64,000 nt of DNA from Opitutia bacterium Tous-C4FEB. Its GTDB lineage: Bacteria > Verrucomicrobiota > Verrucomicrobiia > Opitutales > Opitutaceae. The notes below the pieces were generated by a model that worked only from the letters and a program-made list of their open reading frames with translations, was not told where the DNA came from and ran no database searches. Of this stretch, positions 1 through 8,954 are shown piece after piece; within the stretch, counting starts at the first letter, position 1; the number at the start of each line of letters is the position of its first letter. A program made the translations under genes and the position numbers. The stretch covers positions 62,001 to 126,000 of the forward strand of contig NEVA01000009.1 of the NCBI GenBank assembly GCA_002304445.1, given 5' to 3'.

Positions 1-465
1 TACGTTTGCCCCGACGAACCGGTCGATGTTCGGAGCGGCGTGATCTGCATCCCGAACAATTTCGATTATGGAACAGATCTGAATCTGCCCGAGGGCATCT
101 TTCGGGTCACCTGTCTCGCGCGCTACGACCGTTGGGCGGGGCTGCCCGAAGATGCCTACCAAGCGGCGAAACGCGCATGGTTTGCGACTGTTCAAAGCAG
201 CGCACGGCGCTTCGTGCCGACCATAACCGACAACGCTCTGGCCGAAGCCACACTGACAACCGATATGTTTACCCCGCGCACGATTACCAAGTTTACCGGA
301 CACATTGGGGGGGCGATTTACGGGGCTCCCGTTAAGCACCGGCAGGGAAGGACTGAGTTGGAAAATGTTTATCTTTGTGGCACCGACCAGGGCTTTCTCG
401 GAATCATCGGCGCGATGCTCAGCGGCATTTCGATGGCCAATTACCATATTTTGCAAAAAGGCTGA
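1..465 (+). CDS. CrtI/phytoene-desaturase-type FAD oxidoreductase, C-terminal part only
   Basis: The reading frame is open from the first base of the window, so only the last 154 codons are present and the true start lies upstream. The end carries the C-terminal FAD-binding signature of the CrtI/amine-oxidase flavoprotein group: LENVYLCGTDQGFLG followed by GAMLSGISMANYH. In this family the segment closes the FAD site; members desaturate, isomerise or saturate polyenes. A second member of the same superfamily follows 234 bp downstream on the same strand, then fatty-acid-type enzymes, which suggests a joint role in an unsaturated lipid or hydrocarbon pathway (inference). The substrate cannot be told from this fragment. 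The family call is fairly safe because the C-terminal motif is well kept. Confidence 0.75.
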   Translation, partial: YVCPDEPVDVRSGVICIPNNFDYGTDLNLPEGIFRVTCLARYDRWAGLPEDAYQAAKRAWFATVQSSARRFVPTITDNALAEATLTTDMFTPRTITKFTGHIGGAIYGAPVKHRQGRTELENVYLCGTDQGFLGIIGAMLSGISMANYHILQKG

Positions 466-699
466 ACGTTTTCTTGATGACGGGAGCGTTCAGGCGAGAA
501 AGAGCGGCGGAGTAATAAGCAAACCAGCCAACGTCGGTCTACTGGGGATATTCTAGGAGTCTCTTTGGGAGGGATAGGAGAGCCGAACATTTGTGCCACT
601 CCACATCGCCGGCGTAGGTTCATTTTCCCACTGAATCGTTGCAGGACCGCAAACTCGGAGTTGCGCTTTGCCCGCGCGGCCTCTCAGTTTTCACCCTCC

Positions 700-2160
700 A
701 TGGCTTACGACTGGCTCAAAGGTGTCGCAGACGAGTATGACGTGATTGTGATTGGCAGCGGCTTAGGCGGCCTGACCGGAGCCAACGTGCTGGCGAAGGC
801 CGGTCACCGCGTCCTGCTCGTCGAGCACCACTATCAATTCGGCGGGCTCGCCACTTGGTTTACACGAAAGGGAGGTCATATTTTCGACATTTCCCTGCAT
901 GGGTTTCCCAGTGGCATGATAAAGTCCTGTCGGCGCTATTGGACCAAGGAGATTTCCGACGCCATCGTGCTGCTGAAAGACATTCGCTTTGTGAATCCAC
1001 AAATGGATGTTTGGACCACATTTACCCGAGAGGATTACACCCGCGTTCTGGTCGATCAGTTCAAGCTGCCGAGAGCCGAAGTCGAGGCGTTCTACGACTA
1101 CCTTCGGGCCATGAACTACTACGACAACAACCCCGAGACCACCGGTCAGATGTTTGAGCGATTCTTCCCCGGACGGGCGGATGTGCATCGTCTCTTGATG
1201 GAACCAATCTCCTACGCCAATGGATCGAATTTCGACGATCCGGCCATTACCTTCGGGATTGTGTTCTCCAATTTCATGGGAGCAGGCGTCTATACTTACC
1301 GAGGCGGTTCAGACGACATGATCGAGAAGATGGTGGCTGAACTCAAAAAAAACGGCGTCGAACTTAGAAAAAAGGTCTTGGTGGAAAAGATTCTGGTCGA
1401 AGAGCGGGCCGGTCAAAAGATCGCCTGCGGAATCGTCGCCGGAAACGGGCGTGTTATCCGGGCCAAGGCCGTGCTCTCAAACGCGAACATCAAAAACACG
1501 ATTTTTCGTCTGGCCGGCGCCGAAAATTTCCCTGCGGATTTCGCCGCGCAGGCCGAGGCTGTCCGCATCAATACGAGTTCATGCCAAGTTTACTTCGGCA
1601 TCCGCAAGGGCGAGAGCATTCCGCATATCGGCGACCTCGTCTTCACGTCGTCGGCGCCCACTTACAGCAATGAGGAGCTCACAGATTTCCATACGACCAG
1701 CCGCACTTTTTCGCTCTATTATCCGGATATTCGGCCGGGTTCCGACCGCTATACCGTCGTCGCGTCGCTAAACGGGCGTTATCCGGATTGGAACACTCTT
1801 TCCGAAGCGGATTACGAAGCGCACAAATTGCGCATGATCGAAGAATCTTTAGTGGCGCTCGAAAAATTCATTCCAGATGTGCGCGGCAAAATCGACTGGA
1901 AGGAGGCAGCTACTCCGCGGACGATTGAACGCTACACAACCCACCTTAACGGCACGTCGTTCGGCACAAAGTTTGAGGGCCTGCCCGTTTCGATGAATCT
2001 CTCCGAAAAGCTTCCCGGACTTTTCCACGCCGGAAGCGTCGGCATCATCATGTCGGGCTGGCTCGGTACGATAAACTATGGCGTGATCACGGCCAACAAA
2101 GTGGACAAGTATCTGTTTGCTATGAAACAAAACCAGCCCGCCTCGCCGGCGATTGCATGA
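700..2160 (+). CDS. CrtI/phytoene-desaturase-type FAD-dependent oxidoreductase
   Basis: A 486-residue protein is read from the ATG at 700. The frame stays open 45 codons further upstream (to a possible start at 565), but that extension is arginine-rich and unlike a flavoprotein N-terminus, so 700 is preferred. Residues ~12-45 form the dinucleotide-binding Rossmann motif ([17 protein letters not shown], then the acidic end of strand 2 in LLVEHH), followed by GGLATWF typical of CrtI/carotenoid-isomerase relatives. The C-terminus has [17 protein letters not shown], the second FAD-contact motif. Members use FAD to desaturate, saturate or isomerise polyenes. It is the second of two tandem paralogues and ends 4 bp before a FabZ-like gene, so it probably belongs to the same transcript. 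A carotenoid role is possible, but no phytoene synthase is visible. Confidence 0.82.
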   Translation: MAYDWLKGVADEYDVIVIGSGLGGLTGANVLAKAGHRVLLVEHHYQFGGLATWFTRKGGHIFDISLHGFPSGMIKSCRRYWTKEISDAIVLLKDIRFVNPQMDVWTTFTREDYTRVLVDQFKLPRAEVEAFYDYLRAMNYYDNNPETTGQMFERFFPGRADVHRLLMEPISYANGSNFDDPAITFGIVFSNFMGAGVYTYRGGSDDMIEKMVAELKKNGVELRKKVLVEKILVEERAGQKIACGIVAGNGRVIRAKAVLSNANIKNTIFRLAGAENFPADFAAQAEAVRINTSSCQVYFGIRKGESIPHIGDLVFTSSAPTYSNEELTDFHTTSRTFSLYYPDIRPGSDRYTVVASLNGRYPDWNTLSEADYEAHKLRMIEESLVALEKFIPDVRGKIDWKEAATPRTIERYTTHLNGTSFGTKFEGLPVSMNLSEKLPGLFHAGSVGIIMSGWLGTINYGVITANKVDKYLFAMKQNQPASPAIA

Positions 2161-2164
2161 CGCC

Positions 2165-2608
2165 ATGAGTCAGATCACCGAACTCATTCCGCATCGCCCG
2201 CCGTTTCTCTTTGTCGACGCCATCGTCTCCGAGTCACCCGACGGCATGGTTGCGAGCCGCACGTTTCGCGCCGATGAGGATTTCTACAAGGGGCATTATC
2301 CGGGGGCTCCCATTACTCCGGGAGTTTTGTTGTGCGAGGCTGTTTTTCAAACCGGGGCCTTGTTCTTGGCGCGCCAATCTGCGGGGCAGGGGACCGCTGT
2401 CGGAGTTCCGCTCATGGCCAAAATCAGCGATGTTCGTTTTCGCAACCCGGTTTACCCGGGTGAAACCGTCACGATTACGGTTAAGAAGAAAGAGTCACTT
2501 GGTGGTTTTACGATGATGAGCGGCAACATTACCAGCGGGACGAAGCGCGTGCTGAACGTCGAATTCACGGTTGCCTGGACAACGCCAGCGGGCGCTCCCG
2601 CCGTATGA
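2165..2608 (+). CDS. FabZ-like 3-hydroxyacyl-[ACP] dehydratase
   Basis: A 147-residue hot-dog-fold protein. The ATG at 2165 gives MSQITELIPHRPPFLFVD, the standard FabZ N-terminus; a TTG four codons earlier overlaps the previous gene and is less likely. The catalytic motif is GHYPGAPITPGVLLCEA, with H44 and E58 as the expected dyad. FabZ dehydrates 3-hydroxyacyl-ACP to trans-2-enoyl-ACP. It lies 4 bp after a CrtI-like gene and overlaps the next (FabI-like) gene by 4 bp, an ATGA junction that suggests translational coupling. Its place in a cluster with OleA/OleB-like enzymes argues for a specialised pathway copy rather than the housekeeping fabZ, which usually sits with lpx genes (inference). 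Confidence 0.85.
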   Translation: MSQITELIPHRPPFLFVDAIVSESPDGMVASRTFRADEDFYKGHYPGAPITPGVLLCEAVFQTGALFLARQSAGQGTAVGVPLMAKISDVRFRNPVYPGETVTITVKKKESLGGFTMMSGNITSGTKRVLNVEFTVAWTTPAGAPAV

Positions 2609-3417
2609 ACGATTTCCTGCAAGTATCGGGCAAGACGTTCCTGATATTCGGTGTCGCGAACCGCAAGAGCGTCGCTTGGTTCATCGCAAAGTCGCTTGAG
2701 GAACAGGGCGCGAAGGTAGTTTACAGTGTCCGGTCGGAAAGCCGTCGGCAGTCACTACTGACGCAACTCGCGGGTAAAGACGTCTTCATTTGTGATGTGG
2801 AAAAAGAGGGAGCGGCCGCCGATTTGGCCCGCGCCATTTCGGCCGCTGGACACGCGCCAATCCAAGGTATCGTGCACTCGATCGCGTTCGCGAATTACAG
2901 CGAAGGGTTCAAGGCGTTCCATGAAACTAAGCGCGCGGATTTTCTTCAGGCGACGGCTATTTCCGCGTTTTCGCTGGTGGAGATCGCCCAAGCGTTTAAG
3001 CCGCTTCTCGCCAACAACGCCTCAGTCGTGACGATCGGCATTTCATCACTCCTCGTGACGCCCGACAACTACGGCTACATGGGCCCGATCAAAGCAGCCC
3101 TTGATTCGTGTGCGCGGTTTCTGGCGAAATCGTTCAGCGCCGAGACTGAAGTGCGTTTCAATGTAGTCGGAGCAGGCCCCCTAAAAACGAGCGCTTCGGC
3201 CGGCATCCCCGGCTACTTGGAGAGTTATCTTTACGCGGAGAAGCTCACGTTTCGAAGGCGAAATCTTTCAACCCAAGAAGTGGCCGACACCGCGCTGTTT
3301 CTGTTGAGCAATCGCAGCAGCGGGATCAACGGCGCGTCACTGGTAGTCGACGCCGGTTTGGGGAGTAATTTCTTCGACAAGGAAATCATCCGACTCGCGA
3401 TGCGCATGGAATCGTAA
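2605..3417 (+). CDS. FabI-like enoyl-[ACP] reductase (SDR family)
   Basis: A 270-residue short-chain dehydrogenase of the FabI branch. It has the divergent FabI cofactor motif (GVANRKSVAWFIAKSL, residues 16-31) instead of a classical TGxxxGxG. The catalytic pair is Y156 and K163 in the FabI-type Y-x6-K spacing (NYGYMGPIKAAL), and GPLKTSASAGIPGY matches the FabI substrate loop. FabI reduces trans-2-enoyl-ACP with NAD(P)H. Counting back ten residues from Y156, where E. coli FabI has its second active-site tyrosine (Y146), this protein has isoleucine, so substrate handling may differ. It starts inside the fabZ-like stop region (ATGA overlap) and is followed 7 bp later by an OleA-like gene. The context favours a dedicated pathway enzyme over the housekeeping reductase. 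Confidence 0.82.
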   Translation: MNDFLQVSGKTFLIFGVANRKSVAWFIAKSLEEQGAKVVYSVRSESRRQSLLTQLAGKDVFICDVEKEGAAADLARAISAAGHAPIQGIVHSIAFANYSEGFKAFHETKRADFLQATAISAFSLVEIAQAFKPLLANNASVVTIGISSLLVTPDNYGYMGPIKAALDSCARFLAKSFSAETEVRFNVVGAGPLKTSASAGIPGYLESYLYAEKLTFRRRNLSTQEVADTALFLLSNRSSGINGASLVVDAGLGSNFFDKEIIRLAMRMES

Positions 3418-3424
3418 GCCCACC

Positions 3425-4456
3425 ATGAGATTCAAAAATGTCTGTATCGAGTCTTTGACCGTGGCGCTCCCGGACGAGGTGGTGACGTCCGCTGCGATTG
3501 AGGCGGAGCTACATCCGCTTTATGAGCGACTGAAACTTCCAGTCGGGCGCCTAGAACTCATGACTGGAATTCGTGAACGCCGAATGTGGCCGGTCGGAAC
3601 TAGGCCCTCCGCCGCCAGCGCAGCAGCCGGGAAAGCCGTATTGGCACAATCGACGCTGAAAGCCGCACAGGTAGAGCTCTTCATCCACGCGGCTGTCTCC
3701 CGCGACATGCTCGAACCAGCGACTGCGTCGTTTGCGCATCGGGAAATCGGACTGCCGGCATCGGCTCAGATTTTCGACCTTTCGAACGCCTGTCTCGGCT
3801 TCCTAAATTCGATCACCGTGGCGGCCGCAATGATCGAGAGCGGGCAGATCAAATGCGCCATGATCGTAGCGGGTGAGCATGGCCGACCGTTGGTGGACCA
3901 GACCCTCCGCACCCTCTGCGAGCAACCGTTGTCACGAAACGCGATCAAGCCGTTTTTCGCCAATCTTACGATCGGCTCAGGGGCTGTCGGTGCGATCGTT
4001 TGCCACACCGACTTGGCCTCCGCAGGACATCGCCTTTTTGGCGCAGTGGCGCGGGCTGCCACCGAACATAGCGCCCTCTGCCAAGGCGATACGCACGGAG
4101 CTGAAGCCTTGGTGATGCAAACAGACTCAGAGCACCTTTTGGTGGCCGGCGTTACCTTGGCACAATCAACGTGGGCTGATTTTTCACGGATTACCGGGTT
4201 CAACGCTGAGAACACCGACCGCTTTATCTGTCACCAAGTGGGATCGGTGCACCGCCGTAAGCTGTATGAAACCCTCGGGCTCGATCTCGCGAAAGACTTT
4301 TCCACTTTCGAGACCTTGGGGAACATGGGCTCAGTATCCCTTCCAGCGACGCTTGCGATCGCCGCGCAGCAAGGCAGAGTTAAGCAAGGTGACCGAGTCA
4401 GCCTGTTAGGCATCGGAAGTGGGCTAAACAGTTTGATGTTAGGACTCGAATGGTAA
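3425..4456 (+). CDS. OleA/KAS III-like thiolase-fold condensing enzyme
   Basis: A 343-residue thiolase-superfamily protein. The nucleophile is C123 in DLSNACLGFLNSI; H270 (FICHQVGS) and N300 (TLGNMGSVSLP) complete the Cys-His-Asn triad, and the C-terminus LLGIGSGLNSLMLGLEW closely resembles OleA. The segment VSRDMLEPATASF also matches the OleA pattern and contains the glutamate position that OleA uses as a general base. OleA condenses two fatty acyl-CoAs head to head to a 2-alkyl-3-keto acid; KAS III (FabH) joins malonyl-ACP and acyl-CoA. OleA is favoured by these motifs and by the OleB-like gene that overlaps its last 7 bp. OleC and OleD, the usual partners, are not in the visible sequence. 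Confidence 0.8.
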   Translation: MRFKNVCIESLTVALPDEVVTSAAIEAELHPLYERLKLPVGRLELMTGIRERRMWPVGTRPSAASAAAGKAVLAQSTLKAAQVELFIHAAVSRDMLEPATASFAHREIGLPASAQIFDLSNACLGFLNSITVAAAMIESGQIKCAMIVAGEHGRPLVDQTLRTLCEQPLSRNAIKPFFANLTIGSGAVGAIVCHTDLASAGHRLFGAVARAATEHSALCQGDTHGAEALVMQTDSEHLLVAGVTLAQSTWADFSRITGFNAENTDRFICHQVGSVHRRKLYETLGLDLAKDFSTFETLGNMGSVSLPATLAIAAQQGRVKQGDRVSLLGIGSGLNSLMLGLEW

Positions 4457-5346
4457 CCGGCGCGCCCATTATTCCCGAGTGGCTCGCGCGGCTCTATCCC
4501 TTTTCTCCGAAGGGGTTCGTTACGAAATCAGGGGCGCGGATGAGTTTTGTGGATGAAGGTCCGCGCGCCAATGAAGCCGTGCTCATGTTGCACGGAAATC
4601 CGACGTGGTCTTTTTTTTACCGCGACTTGATCAAGCAGCTCTCGCCTAAGATACGGTGCATTGCGCCGGATCACATCGGTATGGGACTGTCGGAAAAACC
4701 CGAGGACTATAATTATTCTCTCGAGACTCGGATTTCTGATGTGGAAGCGCTGATCTCAAGCCTAGGCCTAACCAAGGTACATCTGGTGGTTCACGACTGG
4801 GGTGGCGCAATCGGTTTCGGGCTAGCGACCCGGGCACCGGATCTGATTGATAGAATAACAATCCTGAATACAGCCGCCTTTGTTTCAAATGAGATTCCGT
4901 TTCGAATTTCCCTATGCCGATTGCCTTGGATTGGAGATTGGCTCGTTCGTGGCTTAAACGGGTTTGCGCATCCAGCTATTTGGATGTCGATGCATCGCCG
5001 TCGACTGAGTCCCGACGAGAGCAGGGGCTTTTTGTTTCCGTATAAATCGTGGCGCGATCGGGTGGCGGTAAGTGCTTTTGTAAAAGATATCCCACTGGAG
5101 GCAGATCACTTAAGCAGGAGAACCTTAGCCGCGATTGAAGCCGGTCTGCCTAAACTCCGCTCGCATCCCATGTTAATTGTTTGGGGAATGAAGGATTTTT
5201 GCTTCAATGAGAAGTTTTTGGCCCGATGGCGTCAGGTTTACCAAGGAATTGAAGTCCATGAACTCAATGACGTTGGACATTACGTTCTGGATGACGGCGG
5301 GGCTTCAATTAGGGAAAAGATCTGCAACTTTTTCCTGCGGGACTAA
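4450..5346 (+). CDS. OleB-like alpha/beta hydrolase (haloalkane-dehalogenase-like, beta-lactone decarboxylase candidate)
   Basis: A 298-residue alpha/beta hydrolase. The oxyanion motif HGNPTWSFFYR is at residues 48-58, the nucleophile is D116 in VVHDWGGAIGFG, the acid is probably D249 (WGMKDF) and the base is H277 (VGHYVLDD). An aspartate nucleophile places it with haloalkane dehalogenases and OleB. APDHIGMGLSEKP, ILNTAAF, LVRGLNGFA, FVKDIPLEADH and WGMKDFCF are all close to OleB consensus segments. OleB decarboxylates a cis-beta-lactone to a cis-olefin. It overlaps the OleA-like gene by 7 bp and is the last gene before a terminator. A dehalogenase or ester hydrolase function cannot be excluded from sequence alone. 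Confidence 0.78.
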   Translation: MVTGAPIIPEWLARLYPFSPKGFVTKSGARMSFVDEGPRANEAVLMLHGNPTWSFFYRDLIKQLSPKIRCIAPDHIGMGLSEKPEDYNYSLETRISDVEALISSLGLTKVHLVVHDWGGAIGFGLATRAPDLIDRITILNTAAFVSNEIPFRISLCRLPWIGDWLVRGLNGFAHPAIWMSMHRRRLSPDESRGFLFPYKSWRDRVAVSAFVKDIPLEADHLSRRTLAAIEAGLPKLRSHPMLIVWGMKDFCFNEKFLARWRQVYQGIEVHELNDVGHYVLDDGGASIREKICNFFLRD

Positions 5347-5448
5347 GTGACCGGGATCATTTGAAGGTTACGGATTCGAAGGCAGTACATTTATTAAACA
5401 TAATATTTATTGTGCGATATAAATTGAACGATTGCCTATGATCGCGGC

Positions 5449-5483
5449 AAAAAAAAGCCGCCCGAGTTTCCCCGGGCGGCTTT
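5449..5483 (-). terminator. Rho-independent terminator of rpsA
   Basis: An 11-bp perfect stem (AAAGCCGCCCG at 5454-5464 pairing with CGGGCGGCTTT at 5473-5483) has an 8-nt loop. On the minus strand it is followed by eight T residues (the A run at 5449-5456). It sits 44 bp past the rpsA stop. The same hairpin may also stop transcripts from the oleB-like gene on the plus strand, though the T tract there is short. Confidence 0.85.
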
Positions 5484-5526
5484 AACTCTTTGGCTAAAGT
5501 ACTAAGTGCGATCGCAAGATCCTGAC

Positions 5527-7197
5527 TTAATCCTTCTTCGACGCCTCATCCAAGATGTCGCCCAGGTTCATCATGTCATTACCTGCATTGCGATTCAGCG
5601 CCTCGTAAGTCGCGGTCTCAGCGGCCAATTCCTCGGCGCTGTAGTTGGCGGCTTTGATCGAAAGGCCCAAACGACGTTCGTCGCGATCGATCTTGACCAC
5701 GCGTGCACCGACGACCTGCCCGGCTTTAAGGATGTCTTTGATCTTCTCGATTCGCTCCTCGCTGATCTGCGAGATATGCACGAGGCCATCGATTCCATCT
5801 TTCAATTCCACGAAGGCTCCGAAAGAAGTGATCTTGGTGACAGTGCCTTGGACGACATCGCCGATCTTGAAGAACGAATCGATGTCTGACCATGGATCAA
5901 CCGCCAGTTGCTTCATTCCGAGGCTGATACGTTGTTGTGACGGATCAATATCCAGCACGATTGCATCTACCTCATCGCCCTTCTTAAGGACTTCGGAAGG
6001 ATGATTTACTTTCCGGGTCCAGCTCATGTCGGAAACGTGCACCATACCGTCAATGCCTTCCTCGAGTTCGATGAAGGCGCCGTAGGTTGTCATATTTCGA
6101 ACTTTACCCCGAACGCGCGCCCCAATCGGGTAATTGTGGCGAACCATGTCCCATGGATTTGGATCAAGCTGACGCAAGCCGAGCGAAATCTTCTGGTCGT
6201 CCTTTTGAATGCCAAGAACGACCGCATCTAGCTCTTGCCCAACTTTAAGCAACTCCGATGGCTTGGTAATGCGCTTGGTCCAAGACATCTCGGTGATGTG
6301 CACCAAACCTTCAACGCCCGGCTCGATCTCAATAAACGCACCGTACGGCACGAGATTGACGACCTTACCGTGAACCTTCGAGCCGACCGGGAACTTACGT
6401 TCAATCTCGTCCCAAGGATTCTTGGTGGTCTGCTTGAGGCCCAATGAAACCCGCTCTTTTTCGCGGTTCACTTCGATGATCATTACCTGAATCTCTTCGC
6501 CTTGCTTCACCATCTCGCTCGGGTGCGATATACGTCCCCAGCTCATATCGGTGATGTGCAACAGGCCGTCCATGCCGTCCAGGTCGATGAAGGCACCGAA
6601 ATCGGTGATGTTCTTGACGACACCTTTGCGAACTTGGCCAGGCTGGATGCTTTCCAGGAGATTGCGTCGTTTGGAAGCGCGCTGCTCTTCGATGAGCTCG
6701 CGGCGCGACAATACGACATTCTGGCGGATGAGATCAATCTTGAGAACCTTGAAATCGTAGGTTTGGCCGACGTATTGATCGAGGTTCTTCGGCGGCTGCA
6801 CGTCGATGTGCGACGCAGGCATAAAGGCATCAACGCCGATCGATACGATCAGACCGCCCTTAACCTTGGCCTTCACTCGGCCGGCAGCGATGGAGCCCTC
6901 AGGGAACTTCGTGAGGATGTTATCCCAGTTCTTCTTTTGCTCAGCCTTGTCGAACGAAAGGACGGGATTGCCGTTCTTGTCTTCAAGTTTCTCGACCAGC
7001 ACTTCGATGCTGGAACCGATTTGGAGCTCGCCGATGTCGAGGAACTCATTGGCCGGGATTAGGCCTTCGGATTTGCCGCCGATATCGACGACAACTTCAT
7101 TTTGGCGGATCTCGGTGATCGTGCCGGGGATGATCGCGCCGACCTTCAGTTTATCGAAGGAGGATTGCGCGAGCAGGTCATTCATTAGCGAACTCAT
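5527..7197 (-). CDS. rpsA: 30S ribosomal protein S1
   Basis: A 556-residue protein with six S1 (OB-fold) repeats, the normal size for S1. The repeats are visible as recurring blocks such as GVVKNITDFGAFIDLDGMDG, GKVVNLVPYGAFIEIEPG and GTVTKITSFGAFVELKDG, each followed by a GLVHI/GLLHITDMSW segment. S1 binds mRNA leaders on the small subunit and helps initiation. The start is put at the ATG at 7197 (MSSLMNDLLAQ); the frame stays open 46 codons further, but that stretch is low in S1 character. No clear Shine-Dalgarno is seen just upstream of 7197. A strong terminator follows. The gene stands alone on the minus strand, convergent with the ole-like cluster. Confidence 0.97.
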   Translation of the reverse strand: MSSLMNDLLAQSSFDKLKVGAIIPGTITEIRQNEVVVDIGGKSEGLIPANEFLDIGELQIGSSIEVLVEKLEDKNGNPVLSFDKAEQKKNWDNILTKFPEGSIAAGRVKAKVKGGLIVSIGVDAFMPASHIDVQPPKNLDQYVGQTYDFKVLKIDLIRQNVVLSRRELIEEQRASKRRNLLESIQPGQVRKGVVKNITDFGAFIDLDGMDGLLHITDMSWGRISHPSEMVKQGEEIQVMIIEVNREKERVSLGLKQTTKNPWDEIERKFPVGSKVHGKVVNLVPYGAFIEIEPGVEGLVHITEMSWTKRITKPSELLKVGQELDAVVLGIQKDDQKISLGLRQLDPNPWDMVRHNYPIGARVRGKVRNMTTYGAFIELEEGIDGMVHVSDMSWTRKVNHPSEVLKKGDEVDAIVLDIDPSQQRISLGMKQLAVDPWSDIDSFFKIGDVVQGTVTKITSFGAFVELKDGIDGLVHISQISEERIEKIKDILKAGQVVGARVVKIDRDERRLGLSIKAANYSAEELAAETATYEALNRNAGNDMMNLGDILDEASKKD

Positions 7198-7440
7198 ATG
7201 CGTAAATCCGGTTTTAAAGTCGGCTGGCTCCAGACCTACCTTGCACCGGTTGGGACCCGGCCGTGAGGCTGGGTCTTGGGTTGATGGTTGAACTTGCGTG
7301 AGAGTATTGGCGGGAGCACTTCGCGGGGACGCCAATTTGTTCTGAATCTAAACCGCGAAGGTTCAGAATCCCCAGCTGAAGGGTTCGTGAGCAAGCCCTA
7401 ATTTGGACTGGAATTCCCGCTGAAATCGGGATCGTTCGGA

Positions 7441-7908
7441 TCACAAACTAGGCTTAACCGGCGAAATCACGTCACTCATCGCCCTTTCAAGTTGCTCGAA
7501 GAACGACTCGTAAAGCCCGTGGATGCGGAGCGCCCGGGTGGTTGCCCCCGCTTTGAAATCTCCCTCCAAAATTTCGATGAGCCGAACATCCACTTCGGTG
7601 TTTCTTGGTTCGACGCTTCTCAATCGAATTTCGAAAGTGAACTGACGTCCGGCTCCGAAAACCGCCGTATCGCGAATTCCGCTCCGAGCATTTATCACCC
7701 CTTGCCCCGCAGTCCTGCGGGTTACCACAAAGTCCATCCGCTTTAAGGCCCGTTGGGTGGCGAGGAAGACCGTCTCTTTATCGCAATCGAAAGATTTCGT
7801 CTTCGGAGGAACCAAATCGAAACGGTCGGAGATTCGTTCCGAAACCGACACGCATCCGGAGAGCATCAAAACGAGGCCGGCAAAAACCAGCAATCGGGCC
7901 AATTTCAT
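7441..7908 (-). CDS. Small putative lipoprotein, function unknown
   Basis: A 155-residue protein. The ATG at 7908 gives a lipoprotein signal peptide (MKLARLLVFAGLVLMLSGC), with a lipobox LSGC so the mature protein would start at Cys19 and be lipid-anchored. The start overlaps the agmatine deiminase stop by 4 bp (ATGA), indicating translational coupling. The mature part is alpha/beta in appearance, with alternating charged residues (DKETVFLATQRALKRMDF, VDVRLIEILEGDF), reminiscent of small envelope domains found in many Gram-negative bacteria. I do not recognise a named family, and its link to putrescine synthesis may be positional only. The longer frame to 8001 is rejected because it would bury the signal peptide. 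Confidence 0.75.
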   Translation of the reverse strand: MKLARLLVFAGLVLMLSGCVSVSERISDRFDLVPPKTKSFDCDKETVFLATQRALKRMDFVVTRRTAGQGVINARSGIRDTAVFGAGRQFTFEIRLRSVEPRNTEVDVRLIEILEGDFKAGATTRALRIHGLYESFFEQLERAMSDVISPVKPSL

Positions 7909-8948
7909 TTGGGTTGCTGCTGCGAGATGCAATGAAGAGTGCCCAAGCCCCAAACGAGCTCCAAACAGTCCACGGGAATAATTTCCCTTCCCGGGAAGCA
8001 AGCGGCCAGCACTTCCGCGGCGGCCGCATCCCGCCCCGGTTGACGAAATGCGGGCATGAGAACGGCGCCGTTGATCACGAGAAAATTGGCGTAGCTCGCC
8101 GGCAATTGTTGCCCCTCGTAGAAACAGGGCTTTGGCATCGGCAAACTCGCGATGGTGAATTTTCTGCCCGTTGGTGTCCGTAGGGCGTGAAGCCGCTCTA
8201 GATTTTCGGCCAGGATCGGGTAGTTCTTGTCCCGTTTGTTCGTCTCGACGACGGTCACGATTCCATTGGTCGAAAAAAAGCGCGCCATGTCGTCGATATG
8301 CCCGTCGGTGTCATCGCCGACGATTCCATCGCCCAACCAGAGAACAGTATGCACGCCGAGATAATCCCTCAGGGCCTGTTCAATCTCGGCCCGAGTCATC
8401 GTGGGGTTGCGATTCTTATTCAACAAACACGACTCGCTCGTTAGCAAAAGTCCGGCGCCGTTTACATCGATTGAACCGCCTTCCATCACCATTTTCTTTT
8501 CAAATCTTCGGATGCCTAGGGCGGACGCGATCTTCGGCGGAATCGTGTTATCGAGATCGTAGGGCGGATACTTTCCGCCCCATGCGTTGTGCTCCCAATC
8601 GGTGACAGCCACCTCGCCGGTCCGATCGTTTTTCACGAAGATGGGCCCGTGATCTCGGCACCATGCGTCATTAGTAGGATGATCGAACAGGGTGACGTGC
8701 GTTGTATCCGCGCCTGCTTTTTCAATCAGAGCCCAAGCCCTTTTGTGCAGGGCGTGGGCAGCGTTGATACGCACCTCCTGAAAGCGACTGATGTGCGCGA
8801 CAATCTCCGCGAATTTGGCCGGGATCGGCCTGAAGTTGCCCGGCCACGTTTTTAGGTTATGCGGCCAAGATAGCCAAACGGCCACCTGCGGCTCCCATTC
8901 GGCGGGCATGCGAAAGCCCAGCACGGCGGGCGTCTTCTTTGCAGCCAT
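7905..8948 (-). CDS. aguA: Agmatine deiminase
   Basis: A 347-residue member of the guanidine-modifying (PAD-like) fold. Diagnostic segments are WLSWPHNLKTWPG near the N-terminus, NDAWCRDHGPIFV (residues ~91-103), MEGGSIDVNGAG, GDDTDGHIDDMARF and the C-terminal GLGTLHCIS with the catalytic cysteine C340. It hydrolyses agmatine to N-carbamoylputrescine and ammonia in the cytoplasm. The gene lies 6 bp downstream of aguB on the same strand, and the two together convert agmatine to putrescine. No arginine decarboxylase is in the window. Family length and all active-site blocks are intact. Confidence 0.95.
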   Translation of the reverse strand: MAAKKTPAVLGFRMPAEWEPQVAVWLSWPHNLKTWPGNFRPIPAKFAEIVAHISRFQEVRINAAHALHKRAWALIEKAGADTTHVTLFDHPTNDAWCRDHGPIFVKNDRTGEVAVTDWEHNAWGGKYPPYDLDNTIPPKIASALGIRRFEKKMVMEGGSIDVNGAGLLLTSESCLLNKNRNPTMTRAEIEQALRDYLGVHTVLWLGDGIVGDDTDGHIDDMARFFSTNGIVTVVETNKRDKNYPILAENLERLHALRTPTGRKFTIASLPMPKPCFYEGQQLPASYANFLVINGAVLMPAFRQPGRDAAAAEVLAACFPGREIIPVDCLELVWGLGTLHCISQQQPK

Positions 8949-8954
8949 TTTCGA

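Noticed and set aside
700-2160. Reading the CrtI-like genes as carotenoid biosynthesis
   Set aside because: No phytoene synthase, cyclase or ketolase is visible, and the neighbours are fatty-acid/olefin-type enzymes. Not excluded, but not supported.
7198-7335. 46-residue N-terminal extension of S1
   Set aside because: It is proline- and serine-rich without S1 similarity; the start at 7197 gives the normal 556-residue length.
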